DNA of 64,000 nucleotides from Eudorina sp. 2006-703-Eu-15 (Eukaryota; Chlorophyta; Chlorophyceae; Chlamydomonadales; Volvocaceae). Below are positions 25,314 through 36,400 of the stretch, piece after piece (position 1 is the stretch's first letter; each line of letters starts with the position of its first letter). Under the pieces are notes generated by a model that was not told the origin of the DNA, did no database searches, and saw nothing but the letters and a program-made list of their open reading frames with translations. The stretch lies in assembly GCA_003117195.1 (NCBI GenBank), contig BDSI01000036.1, positions 79,864-143,863 on the forward strand, read 5' to 3'. A program made the position numbers and the translations under genes.

Positions 25314-26456
25314 GGGCTGTGTCGTGCTTGGATGTCGCGTTTATAGCGTATTCGGGGTATTCATGTAGTGACATTATACTCTCATGTTAAGCATATTATG
25401 TTGTGCTATCTTGGCTGTGAAGCCATCTCTTCCATGAGCGACGGGGCCAACACACCTCGAGATCCTGCCAGCGACGTTATCCTTCTCTCGTGATTGTTCA
25501 TTGATAAAGCTGACCGTTTCTCTGTTAGGTCGGTCGTAGCAAGGGTAATCAACCCTTGGTCGTAGCGAGGGCTTGTGGGCTTGCACCAACACTGCTGATG
25601 TATGTTATTCCCTTCCAGGTTGACTATGTCTAATTTGTAGCATTTCTCGAACCTAGGCAAACAGTCGCAATTGGTGCAAGAATGTTTTTGATCTGTTTAT
25701 CAACTGAGGTTTTTAACTTTTCAATAGTACATTGTCTTATATTTGCAGCAACCATATGCAGCTATGAATGCAACCATAAGAAAATCCGCAGGACGGTTTT
25801 GTTGTCGACCCACCCGTACCCAGCGAGCGAAAACTTGAAACCAGAATCACAACCCGACAAAGATAGCGCAACGTATGCACGTGAATTATTGAAAGATGGA
25901 TACGCCTTACATGCTTACCCGATTCGTCGTTTACGTGGATGGGCAGCTGATGCCAAGGCAGCGTAACTACTCGTGCGCACTCAGTAGGTCAGAAATCTTT
26001 TCGTTTATCAAAATCAAGGCATATTCTGGGAAGGCCTAGTGGTGGGCGGCCCTGGGGACCTCGGCCGTGCGCTTCTTACTGTGTCTGCTTTCCGGAGAAC
26101 ACTGCTGCCCCACCCGCGAGGCCACGGGAGTGGACAAGCTGGTCGGGGACGCGGGGGACGAGTCCAGCGGGTGCTCCGCAAGGTCGGGGGCGCCAGGGAT
26201 CCAGCAAGGATGCTCAGCAGCATCGGTGAACGCGGGCCGCGCGCTGGACTGCGCGACCCTACGCACGCGGAGGTTGGGCCCCAGCCGTCGCTCAAGACCC
26301 AAGATTTGGCTGCACAAAACATGAAGCTACATATATCAGTGTCTGTCTGGGTGTCTGTCTGGACCGGTGCAACCCGTGGAGTCGGAGGTTGAGCCCCTGT
26401 CGGTAGCGGCCCCCACGGCATCCGTCTGCGCGCCCAGTGAACCAAGCACTTTCCCA
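25314..26456. other. Repeat-block spacer with one odd plus-strand open frame
   Basis: The first 700 bases are less GC-rich than most of the window. A plus-strand frame ends at 25966 after a possible acceptor at about 25790; its codon usage is unlike the nearby genes. From about 26228 the sequence is again duplicated in the right block, near 54481. No gene is identified. Confidence 0.4.
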
Positions 26457-26985
26457 TCACCGAGCGTTGCGCCCCTCGCAGGCGGTGCGCTTGTCCACAA
26501 TAAGGTGGATGACATTGCGAGCCGTCACATCCGAGGGGCTGGACAGCTCGCGGAGGGCGCCGGCATCGCGTAGCGCTCCTGGTGGTGGTGGTGGTGGTGG
26601 AGGGGATGGCGCCGGGTGGAAGACGGTGGGGGGAGATCAGGGGTTCAGGCACGCACCCAGTGCGCCGCAGGTGACCGCTAGCCTTCATGTGAATCCCGAG
26701 TAGAAGGGAGGCGACCTCGACCGCGGGCCAACGTCGCCTAAGCAACCACCAACCAGTCAGCCGTCCGAGATCGCGTTCGCATCCTTGATGAACTCTCCAG
26801 GGAGCTTGGCGGGTATCGCATCCGTTTCGCATAAACCCCCATGCGACCCCGTAACACGCATCGCTTGTTCGCGCAAAGCCCTTCCGTCCTGGGCCCCAAC
26901 CTGCCGCCTGCCGCTCTCTCTTACCTCCTCCACGGGCCCCAGCATGCGGATCCTTGACACGCTTCCCCGCACCACCCCATTGATG

Positions 26986-27353
26986 AATGAATCAAGGTTA
27001 CAGCGGACGCCAAAACGATCAACGGTGTATACCAGGGCAAGCCCCAGCAGGCCCCACCGACAAGGCGGCAAGACACCTCCAGACCTCAACGCCGCGAAAA
27101 AAAACCGCACCGGGCCATGACCCCCCCAGACAGACACCGAAGCAAGCAGAGGCGCACAGCGGGGTAACATTACCAAAGGGATAGGCACAGCAAAGGGCGG
27201 GATTCCCAGAAGTGGATAAAGCCAAGCACGGGAAGGTCGCCCGCACAGGCACCCCATTGCCCAGCTGCCACCACCCCTGGAGCACCCAGCGCTGCACCCT
27301 CTCGAGGTCTTGGAAGACCCACGCCTGGCTCGTGACAGTGCTTATCCACAGTG
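26986..27353. mobile_element. 368-bp insertion of unknown type in the PECT relic
   Basis: The right-hand copy (55480-55500) shows the uninterrupted sequence. Here the same site is split, and cccattgatg appears on both sides (26976-26985 and 27354-27363), consistent with a 10-bp target-site duplication. No terminal inverted repeats, poly(A) tail or recognised coding region was found, so the class is unknown. Confidence 0.6.
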
Positions 27354-27370
27354 CCCATTGATGTTGAACG

Positions 27371-27597
27371 CAGGGTGGCTATCTTAAGATATAAATATAT
27401 ATTCGGCCGAATTTGATAGATACTTTCCCTCGGTAGGAAAATGGGGTTTTAGATACTCATGGCCTCTCGCACGGGGAAAAGCCCCCTTTGAGTAGATACA
27501 CAGCCGGCAAAAGCTCCCTCCGACAGATACTTTCAGCACGATTGGGCAAGGAGTATCTCCGGCCGTAGATACTCTGCAAAATAAGATAGCCACCCTG
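27371..27597. mobile_element. hAT-type MITE, 227 bp
   Basis: Perfect 16-bp terminal inverted repeats (cagggtggctatctta and its reverse complement) bound the element. An 8-bp target-site duplication, gttgaacg, flanks it at 27363-27370 and 27598-27605. Both the 8-bp duplication and termini starting CAGGG are typical of hAT transposons. Several copies of a tagatact-like motif lie inside and could be transposase-binding sites. It has no coding capacity, so it would need transposase from elsewhere. The sister locus near 55490-55505 preserves the empty site. Confidence 0.9.
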
Positions 27598-27715
27598 GTT
27601 GAACGTCTTGATCAGGTCGTCCGTCATGACGCAGGGGCTGCCCAGTGCCCACGATCACCTTGTCCACGTATCTGGCTCCGGGGGCGGGATGTAACGGGAT
27701 TTCCCATTAGATCGG

Positions 27716-27830
27716 TTAATGGACAGCTGGCGTGGCGTCGTCTAGAGCCGTTGCTAACGATGGTCGGATAGCTTCCAGTCTAGGCCCGGCGAGTGCGACC
27801 GACTTCCCGCCCGGAACGAGACGGTGAGTT
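27716..27830. repeat. Module A fragment (third copy)
   Basis: About 115 bases match the parts of module A at 17505-17585 and 57268-57350, including the shared run gtcgtctagagccg. The copy is truncated on both sides and abuts the PECT relic. Confidence 0.75.
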
Positions 27831-29522
27831 TGTTCTGAGATGCACCTCACGACAGAACAGAGTGGAGGAAACGCCGGCGGGTCAGTACCGTCAGGCCGCG
27901 GGGACTCTGCTGCCAGTCTATCTGTCTGCATCATACCAATCGACCAATGTGATGACCCAAGCGGATGCTCCAACTTGCGGCGCAGTCCAGTGCACCTTCG
28001 GCACTTTCGGTGGTCTTCGCCATGTCCGTGCGGTAATCCGTGCACCACCAGCGCACGTGTTCTCGTCGATGCTGGGGCACAATTGAGTGCCATGTGAGGG
28101 GCTTAGCTGCGCCCACCTACACACGTGTGTGAAGGTTGCCACGACCTGTGTGCTTGTTGCGTGCGGCACATGGCCTCGGCCACGCAACAGGCTACAACCA
28201 AAGTGGGAGGCTAAACACGATTTAGACGGACTTACAAATGCTGGCTAGCTTTGCGGCCGCATAGGAGGACGTTCTCCCTGATGCGGATCGGGAAATTTAC
28301 GGTGACGCCACAGGAGCAGGCCTCCAAGCACAGTCCACGCCCCGAAAAGCGCCCCGACAGCGAAGTCCACTTTAGCTCACAGCCGTGGTATGGCCAAAAC
28401 GCCGAAGGAAACCCTCATCGCACTGGTCTGCGCAACACACCAGGTGTGCCGCGTTTCCCATACGACACCGCGGGTCTGTGTCCTCCCAGCCCAAACCTCT
28501 CAGGCAGCAGGTAATGCCACTTGGCCCATGTCGTTACCTGCCAACGCAACCAGCGCCGTGCCCACTACGGTGGCTGCCAAGCTCACCCATTGCCATACAA
28601 ACGCTCTCCTATGCCGCGCACACGAATATGGCAATATGGTCATGGTATGGCAGTATGGCGATGCCAGTAAAAGAGCCACAGACGGCTGAGCGCAGCCATG
28701 GACAGGCGCGAGGGTAATGATATGCAATTGCCTGCCTGAATTGTACAGCGGAACCCATGATGCAAAAGCGCATGAGGGACAAAACCCGGCAACACTGCCA
28801 ACCCAACACGCAGCCGCACCCAGCGGGGCATCACGACCACGGGGGGCACAGGCGACAACACATCCAAGGCACACAGGACCAGGACAACGAATCACCCCGC
28901 GCCGCCCGTGGTCGATGGGCCGCAGCTGTCAACACACCGTCGTGTGACACCAATGTAATAAATCTCCTCACGGACAGCGCTCATAGAAACATTCTTATGC
29001 TCCCGCTCCCTGACGAACATGCTTCGCCACAGCGATCCAAGATACCCCACACCCGGATTCACTTCTGGCACAGGACGGAGTTTCCACACTGCTGAAGCAG
29101 CAGCGTCAGGTTTCCGGTCCGGCTCAGTCGAACTACTGTTGTCATTTCCTTTCCGGCTGCTCATGCCTGAGCTCGCACCGTGGCGGCGCCCGCCAGTGCT
29201 GCGGCCGGGGCTTCCACTGCATCCCATGCATTCACGCGTTCACAGCTTCGGTACTGCACCTTACCTAAAAATGTGCAGGCCAGAACTACAGCCACCCATG
29301 TGCCGTTCACCACACGCTCGAGTGGTCCCCCTGATAACACCCGCCACACCCACACCGCCGGGGAAGACATCATCGGTGCCAGGGATGAGGTCATCGATGC
29401 CAGGGAAGGCTCAACGGCACGTGGGCGCGTATTTGAACACGTCGGTGGCGTGCTGTCAAAAGCTTGCCGCCCAGTCATGCCAGAGTTTACCAGCGAGGTC
29501 CTGCAATGTTGCCCATGGTGAG
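27831..29522. other. Region without a recognised gene
   Basis: Several frames of 60-130 codons are open on both strands, but none shows a family match or a convincing exon structure. The part next to 29523 would include the 3' UTR of the bL31m gene. Confidence 0.4.
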
Positions 29523-30062
29523 CTACTTCGCCTCCCGCGATGATCCCTGTGATGCGCGCTGCCGCTGCTGCCCCGACGGCCGTTTGTACTTAGCGTAGAA
29601 GCCCAAGGTGCGATCCGGTGCTGCTTGCTCGGCCTGGTCCTCGTCCACCTCCCCTCGAATGTTGTGCCGCCACAGGTTATGATTGTAGACGTCCTGATTG
29701 GAACACATGGCAAGCAACTGCTCACACACAATTACGACATGACTGCTGCGTGTGGGGGATGGGGGCGATGATACCCCGCGCGTGTGCCGGCGATCCCCAG
29801 CAGCAGCGCGCTTGCGCTTGGGGCCTTACAAGCGGGCACAAGGCGCTGTGCGGGGCTGCAGCTGGATTGCCACAATGTGCATGGTGTGCGTACTGCCTGT
29901 AGATGCAGCACGGGGTACGGGGAACGGCACAGCGAAACTACTTACGAACTTGAGGAAGTATGGTTGCTCTCGCCTCAAAGCGGACGGCACTGTGATTGAC
30001 GCGCCGTTGCTAAGCACTAATCTCAAGCTGCGAAAAATGGGGAGGCCCTGCTGGCTTGCCAT
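29523..30062 (-). CDS. Mitochondrial large-subunit ribosomal protein bL31m
   Basis: Two exons, 30062-29946 and 29693-29523, join in phase across a 252-base GTAAGT...CAG intron to give 95 residues. The first reads FRSLRLVLSNGASITVPSALR and REQPYFLKF; the second opens DVYNHNLWR and ends in a basic tail. The LVLSNGA, PSALR, PYFL and N-x-LW motifs match mitochondrial bL31 (MRPL31-type) proteins, structural parts of the mitoribosome large subunit. The frame stays open upstream to a Met at 30215, which would add a 51-residue N-terminal extension that might serve as a targeting sequence; AG sites just before 30062 could instead mark a spliced 5' exon. The gene is divergent from the ARF-GEF gene that begins at 30441. 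Confidence 0.75.
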
Positions 30063-30440
30063 CGTTTCTGCAGAACCCACCAGCAAAGCGTTCCAGAAGA
30101 GTCTAGAGACGTAAAAAAGATACCCTGGGCTGAGCAAAACGGCAGCAAATTTTTTGCCGACACCACATAACCTGGCGTGCGCTCCAATACAAAAGAAGTT
30201 CGTCCACCCGTACAATTCATTGATGCATTGCCACAGCGGTAACCCTTCAGTTCAGGTTCTTGATATTACTTGTATACACCGGTCACGTCACTGTCCAAGC
30301 GGGCATGATGTTTACGCTAGTCCGTTGCCCGAGCGGTGCAGCCCCGCGGTGACCTGACAGTGGCTGCTGGGATTGTAATCTTACCATATACGTTTCCAAG
30401 GGCTTTATATACGAGGGTCCATAGGCGGGTCCTTTGAAAA
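30063..30440. promoter_or_regulatory. Short divergent intergenic region, probable bidirectional promoter
   Basis: Only 378 bases separate the bL31m start (30062) from the ARF-GEF start (30441), or 225 if bL31m starts at 30215. Both genes must place promoter and 5' UTR here. No TATA box or other defined element could be assigned with confidence. Confidence 0.5.
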
Positions 30441-33400
30441 ATGCCCTCGAGACAGGCTGCAACTTTGCTACTTAACCATGAAATTGCATCTGTTATTACT
30501 GCTATGCGGCATAATGCCAAGTGGGCAATGGTACCGCGATACTACGTGAGTAGAACAGCTGCGCAGTGTCTGTTTTCAACGCCGGGCCGTTTAGTGAGGA
30601 CTCTCCCAACTACAGGAGGAGGACCGCAATGAGCCAAGCAAATATGACGATGCTTTTCGGGAGCTTCGTGCGGAAATTTTCCGGCACCAGGGTAAGGTTT
30701 GTTATTGGATCGAGGGTCGCAACACCCTGTTGTCTGCAGGCAAACTAAACTCGACTGTGTAAGCACGCAGACTGGAAAGACGTGGATCCCATGACATATT
30801 TGTCGCCATTCCTGAATCTAATCAAAGCGTCCGATGTGAGCGGTCCCATCACCGGAGCAGCGGCGGTTGCACTGCAAAGGATTCTGGCCAGCGATCTCTT
30901 GGGTAAGTTGGCGAGTCTTGCGACAGGGCGTGTCCAGGACTGCGATAAGCTGACCGAGGCGTGGGTGTCGGGTGCAGCTCCGGGCACCCGGAACGTCGAG
31001 ACGGCAATCAACCAAATAGTCGAGGACGCAACGCAGTGCAAGTTCGAATCGACGAACAACTCGTCGGACGAAATCGTCTTGCTGAATATTGTCCAGGTGT
31101 GGCGAATGTGGGTCTGGGGCACTTCAGGGCACTTGCAGTCGCCGCGCCAACATGCAAGTGCATGCACGCTACGTTGGCTAAGCTTATGGAGTTCACCATG
31201 TGGGAACAGCAGGCATTTCCAGCTGTGGTCGTTCAGCATGGGGCACGGGGTAAATGCCCTCACTGCAGGTGTCCCCCAGACAATCGTCCTCCCTGGATCC
31301 TGTTGCAGGTTTTGGGTCAAGCGGTGGATAGCCCCGCCGGTTGCTTTCTGACGGACGAATCGGTGTGTAAGGCGGTTCAGGCCGCATTCATGCTGGGCGA
31401 CCCGGTCAAGAAGCCGAAGGAGTACGGAGGTGCGGCGGTAGTGGGGGACGCGTCGGTGGGCGCACGATTTCAGGACTGACTGCCGCGTGCTGCCGTATGG
31501 TTGTATCTCATCCTACATTCTAAATGTCATGCAGCTTGGGCTGTATGACACACAGCATGAAGGACACGCGTAATGGGCACGTGTATGCACGGGCACACCT
31601 GGTTCCTCTTACATCTTGGTGGGGCTGGTACGCCTCCGCGGCCACTGGACATACATAGAATGTAAGGCCCCCGTGACGCGAATCGAAACCGCAATCATGG
31701 TTCTGGGTGACAGCTGGAGAGCACGCCAGGGCTGCAGTTCCCATTCAGACCTTGGGGAGCACATCGCGAACCCAAACGTTGCTGGGATGTGTACCGCGTC
31801 AACGGCTCTCGCCTTCCTTTGGGTTTGCAGACATAATGGGCTACTACTCGCGGCAGACATGCGGCAACATGATCCGCACTGTTTTCAAGAACGTGGCGGA
31901 GCAGCTGCAGGCGGCACAAGAGGCGGAGATGGACCATGTAGGTAGCATCCTTGCAGCACGGGCCAGCTGGCGCGCTATACCTCGTGCCGATGGGACAGAA
32001 GCCCCTGGAGTTCCCGGCCCACCGATTCTTCTCCGTTGCTGGGACGGGGCAGTGCTGGGACAGGGCAGGGGTCGAGGTTGTGTAGTCGCAACCAGGCGGG
32101 CGGTCGTTGTGCGGCCACGCGCGAGTCGGGGGAAGCGGCGAGGTGCCAGGCGAGGTCCGTGGGGGCCCAGACGACCTTGGCTTTTGGCGTTCGGGCCTGC
32201 GCTCATTGGACTGGAGGTGTGGCGTGGGCCTGCGCTCATTGGACTGGAGGTGTGGCGTGTCTCCTCAAAGGCCTGACGCTCAGTCAGTCACAATGGTGGC
32301 CTCACGTTGCAAGCTGCATCGCCACTGGCCTGACTCTCCTGGCCCTCTTTCGCCCGCAGCAACCGATCCCCGAGCCGGCATGCCGTTACGGCGTCCGGGC
32401 GGCCATGAACATCCTGGAGTTCCTCATCGACCTCATCCAGAAGGGTCCCTCGCTGCAGGTCAGCAGCCACCGCGTTGCACCCAAGGTGGCTGACTCCCCA
32501 TGACTGTATGAATTTGGTTGTCGACTCCCCATGACTTGATGGGTAGTGGGATGTTGCAGACGAGTGTCAGGCTTGGGAATGGGTCACTGGATGGTAGACG
32601 GCAACGGCATGGTCCTCCAGTCAGTGCTTGATGGGGCCTTGACGTCGCCCCGGGTAAGACTCCGCCAAGGAGTTGCCTGCCCGCACCCGTGCTTGTGTCT
32701 CCATCACTTGACCGTGGCGCACCTGCCGGATCAACGGCGGATATGGGTTCCGCAGGGGGCCACCAAGGAGACGGTGGAGGAGATGGTGGTCTTCTCGCTG
32801 GACACCGTCCACGCGATCATCTGTGTGGCGGGTAGCGCGCTTGTGCTGGCGGAGCCACTGGCGCGGCTGGTGCAGGTGGGCAAGCGCGGGGATACGGCTG
32901 GGCGGGCGCGGTCAGGCAAACGCGTGGCTGGCAGGCTGTTCGCCGATTGTTCGCCGGGGGATGGGCATTTAGCTTGAGTGGGTGATGAGGGTCTGCGGAA
33001 TGGAGTGTCACATGCAAGCAGAGTGAGGGCAGCTGGGTCGGGACTTGGGGATCCCGCACGCGGATCATGGTATGACGGCGTGCCAGCATGCCAGCAGGGA
33101 GGCAAGTCATCTTGAGGCCCAGAGATTTGGTCCTGCTGGTGGGTATAGGAAATTGGTAGACATATTTTATACTGCTGGTGGGGTGCCCACTTGGCGTGGC
33201 AGCAGCTGCTGAACCGTGGGGCGCTGATGGTGCGATCCGCCGCTAACGGCGTCTCGTCTCGCAAGAAATGGTCCCGCCCCCAACTAATATGAACGGTCAT
33301 GCCTCCCTGGCTGCCATTCAACCCGGACTTACCGTTTAATCAGCCGATTACCCGATCTGTCGACCCTTTCGACGGTGGTCTTGTAGGTGGATCTTCTGCA

Positions 33401-36400
33401 CGCCATGTGTCAAGTGGTGAGTGGTTATCGGGGAGCCTGGATCGCCTGTCATTGCTGTCAGCTAGGTGCTGATGCGATCCGCCGAGTGGACCGGACCGCG
33501 ATTGGCAGGCGGTGGCACAGCTGCTCCATTCCGTACGGGTTACATACCCGTCTTCCTGGCCAATGCCTGTTGTGGCACTGTCGACGCCTGATGTTTGAGG
33601 CTTGGCAAGCGCGTTGCCGGCCTTTGCCCCCAGCTCTGTCGCTCCAGGCCACCGACGTACCCTTTCCCGTGTCCCGCGTGGCTTCCCGCCCATTAGGTTC
33701 CAAACAGCAGCATCGCCGTGATCACAGGTTTTTGCCAGACGCTGTTGTGCGTGTCCACCTACCTGGGGCACGTGAGCATGGCGCAGCTGGAGACCGTGAT
33801 CCAGCGGGTGCTGCTGAGGCTGGCGGACGGCAAGGGCGTGTCGGGCCTGGAGCAGCAGGTGCGCCGGGAAGAGCAGTGGCATCCAGGGCGACGTACGGTT
33901 GACAACATGACACCAAATGGGCTGGGGTTGCATGATGTAACCCGGGGTCAGCATTAAGACGGGAGGACTGGCCGATGTGCGTGGGGACAGCCGGTCTTGA
34001 GGGGAACTGGATTGCGCCAGGATGTCATCCGACCAGGTGTTGCACGCATGCGACCGCCATTTCGTGCGTCACGCGCCCTCGCCTTGCGCGCCTCGGCAGG
34101 AGGCGGCCCTGGAGGGCCTCTTGGATCTTGTGCGGCAACCTAACTTTGTCCACGACATGTTTGTCAACTGCGACTGCCGCGTGGAGCGGGCGAACCTCTT
34201 TGAGGAGGTACGTCATACATGCGGCTTTGCGTAGTACGGTAGTTAGGATTGCAGTTGCAATGGGGTGGGAAGGAAATGACCTGTGACGGTGTGTTGCACA
34301 CGTCCCCGTGATGCTTGGATGAATTTTTGTTTGGGCTTATTAGGGGCATGCCGCCCGGGGTCTTGAGAGCCTCGGGACTCACAAGGGTATACCATCAGAT
34401 TCTCTCGGCTTCTTCTCGCGGGGACGTTGCTGCGCGGATTGTCGACGCCCTCCCGTCCACTTCAATTCCACCCGTCTCGTAGGTTTGCTCGCTCATTTCG
34501 AAGACGGCATTCCCTGTTTCCAAGACCAGCGTTGGCCCGCTCAACTTCATTAGCCTGGAGGCGTTGCTAGCGGTGCTCAGTGCATTAGCGCATAGGTAGG
34601 CTGCGCTGGGTTGGGGCATTGGGATTGCGGCCAACAACCGGCCCTGCCAGGCGTGGCCGGACATGCGCATGCATTGGAATGGGTAAATGGTGCGATGACG
34701 CGGGCCGCAACGCCCTTTCCTGCAATGGGTTTCCAACATTAGGAGGATGGGGAACTGGGCCGCTGAGCGCTCAGGTTGCCGCTCTAACAGGGTCCTTACA
34801 GGGCTGTGCCTTCCGTAGCTCCATAGCACCTCAATGATTCTTGTCGTGATTATGTCGTCGTAATTGTTCTATAAACAGTCGGCACAACTCACTGGTTAGG
34901 CAAGCGTGCTATGGCGAAGAGGCCGAACGAAAGCTGTCCACCCGCCGGTGTGGAGTGCCCTGCCTCGCTGGCTTGACCGAACCCTGCATCGCCCACATGG
35001 CACCCGCCACCCGCAGCGCTCGCAGCGGACAGGAGCTGCTGGCAGCACCCAACCCCGCCAATGAGCTGCCGTTCTACGTGGATATGTGGGGCCCGCTGGT
35101 GGCGGGGCAACATCCCGACCTGACGGCCCTAGCGGATGTGCTTCTGTCGCCGCACCCCTACACGCAAGTACACCACCACCTGCACCACAGCCACAGCCAC
35201 GGGCATGGGCACGGCCATGGCCATGGCGCGTCGACGTCGCGGCAGTCTTCTGCAGCAACGCCGACGGCGGTGCCCACGTTGGACGCAGTGGCCGCGGCGG
35301 CGCAGGTCGGCAGCGTGCTGAGTGCGGCGGAGGCAGCTGCGGCCGAGGCGGCGGCGGCGGCGGCGCGGACGGCGGCCGCGGAGGCACCTTCGTTGGGAGT
35401 GGTGAGTTGCGTGGATGGCTGCGGACGAGCATACACATCCGACGGGAAGTATGGATCGGCGGTCACCTGGAGGGAGGCCCGCCGCCTGCATCGCTGTCAC
35501 CCGGATGGCACAAGGAGCTTTTGTCGCGGATCCACTGCTGATGCGCGGCATGTTGCTGGACCAAAACCGAGAGGCTGCAGGCCGAGACCAGCGCATGTGT
35601 GTTGGCCAGTTCTGATTCATATGATGTCGTATCTGAGGCAGTCCTGTCGATTTCACTGGACTTTCCTCTTGACCTCCCGTCCTCCGCCCCGTCCTCACAG
35701 CGCTCCACCAGCAGCGGTGTGCCGCCCGGATACGGTGCGGGCGTGCGTGGAGTGCCAGTGACTGGGCCACTAGATCTGCGCTGCGCCATGACGGAGCGGT
35801 GCCTCAAGGCCCGGATAGGTGGGTGGCGGGAGGTGCCTGCGTGAGGGGAGGCGCCTGGGTGCGGGGAAGTGCCTGCGTGAGGGGAGGCAAGGCGGAGCTC
35901 GCCTGCCGCGTCCTTGGGATAAAGGCGACATGCGCAGGGCTTCCTGTCTGACTGGGAACAGGGTGACAATGACAAGTGGGCGGCATGTAAGAGTGCGCCG
36001 GGTCCACCTGGCTTCGAGACTGGGCAACTGTGCTGTCTCAACGTAACGAGCGATAACATTTCGCCGGTGCGCATTTGGAAATTGCAGCAAACGACGGTTC
36101 GCGCTACGGGATATCCCACCACCCGACGTCGCTCGTGGGTGGGCAAAGGGTATTCGCGCAAGTTGAGGTGCAAAGGAACGTGATGTCCATGAACCCCTGG
36201 TGTTCCTCCAACACCCCGTCCCTGTGCGCCGGTGCTTCGAGTCGCGCCAAAGCGCGCTGTGGTCCGCGAATGAGACCTTGCCATGGCGCCTTCCGTTGCG
36301 GTGCAGCTGCGAAACTGTGCGTTGGCGGCGGCGAGCAAGCACGGTTTCGCAATAGCGCCAGGCGCGGCTTGATCCGCTGGCTTTGTACTGAGTGGCGCCA

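Larger units (their letters stand above)
26457..27671 (-). pseudogene. Phosphoethanolamine cytidylyltransferase (PECT/PCYT2) 3' fragment, left copy
   Basis: PECT makes CDP-ethanolamine in the Kennedy pathway. One exon (27671 to 26925 with insertions) once read YVDKVIVG, MTDDLIKTFNINGVVRGS and MLGPVEE before a GT donor. The next (from 26578) gives ERYAMP, then after a frameshift RELSSPSDVTARNVIH and IVDKRTACEGRN, matching the second cytidylyltransferase-like domain and C-terminus of PECT. The first exon is split by a 227-bp MITE and a 368-bp insertion, the reading frame is broken near the VIVG motif, and only the 3' part of a PECT gene is present. A sister copy lies at 54913-55562. Confidence 0.75.

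Noticed and set aside
30903..30977. Reading through the short in-frame segment as ARF-GEF coding sequence
   Set aside because: The segment is open, but removing it with a GTAAGT donor and GCAG acceptor restores an exact length match to plant GNOM.
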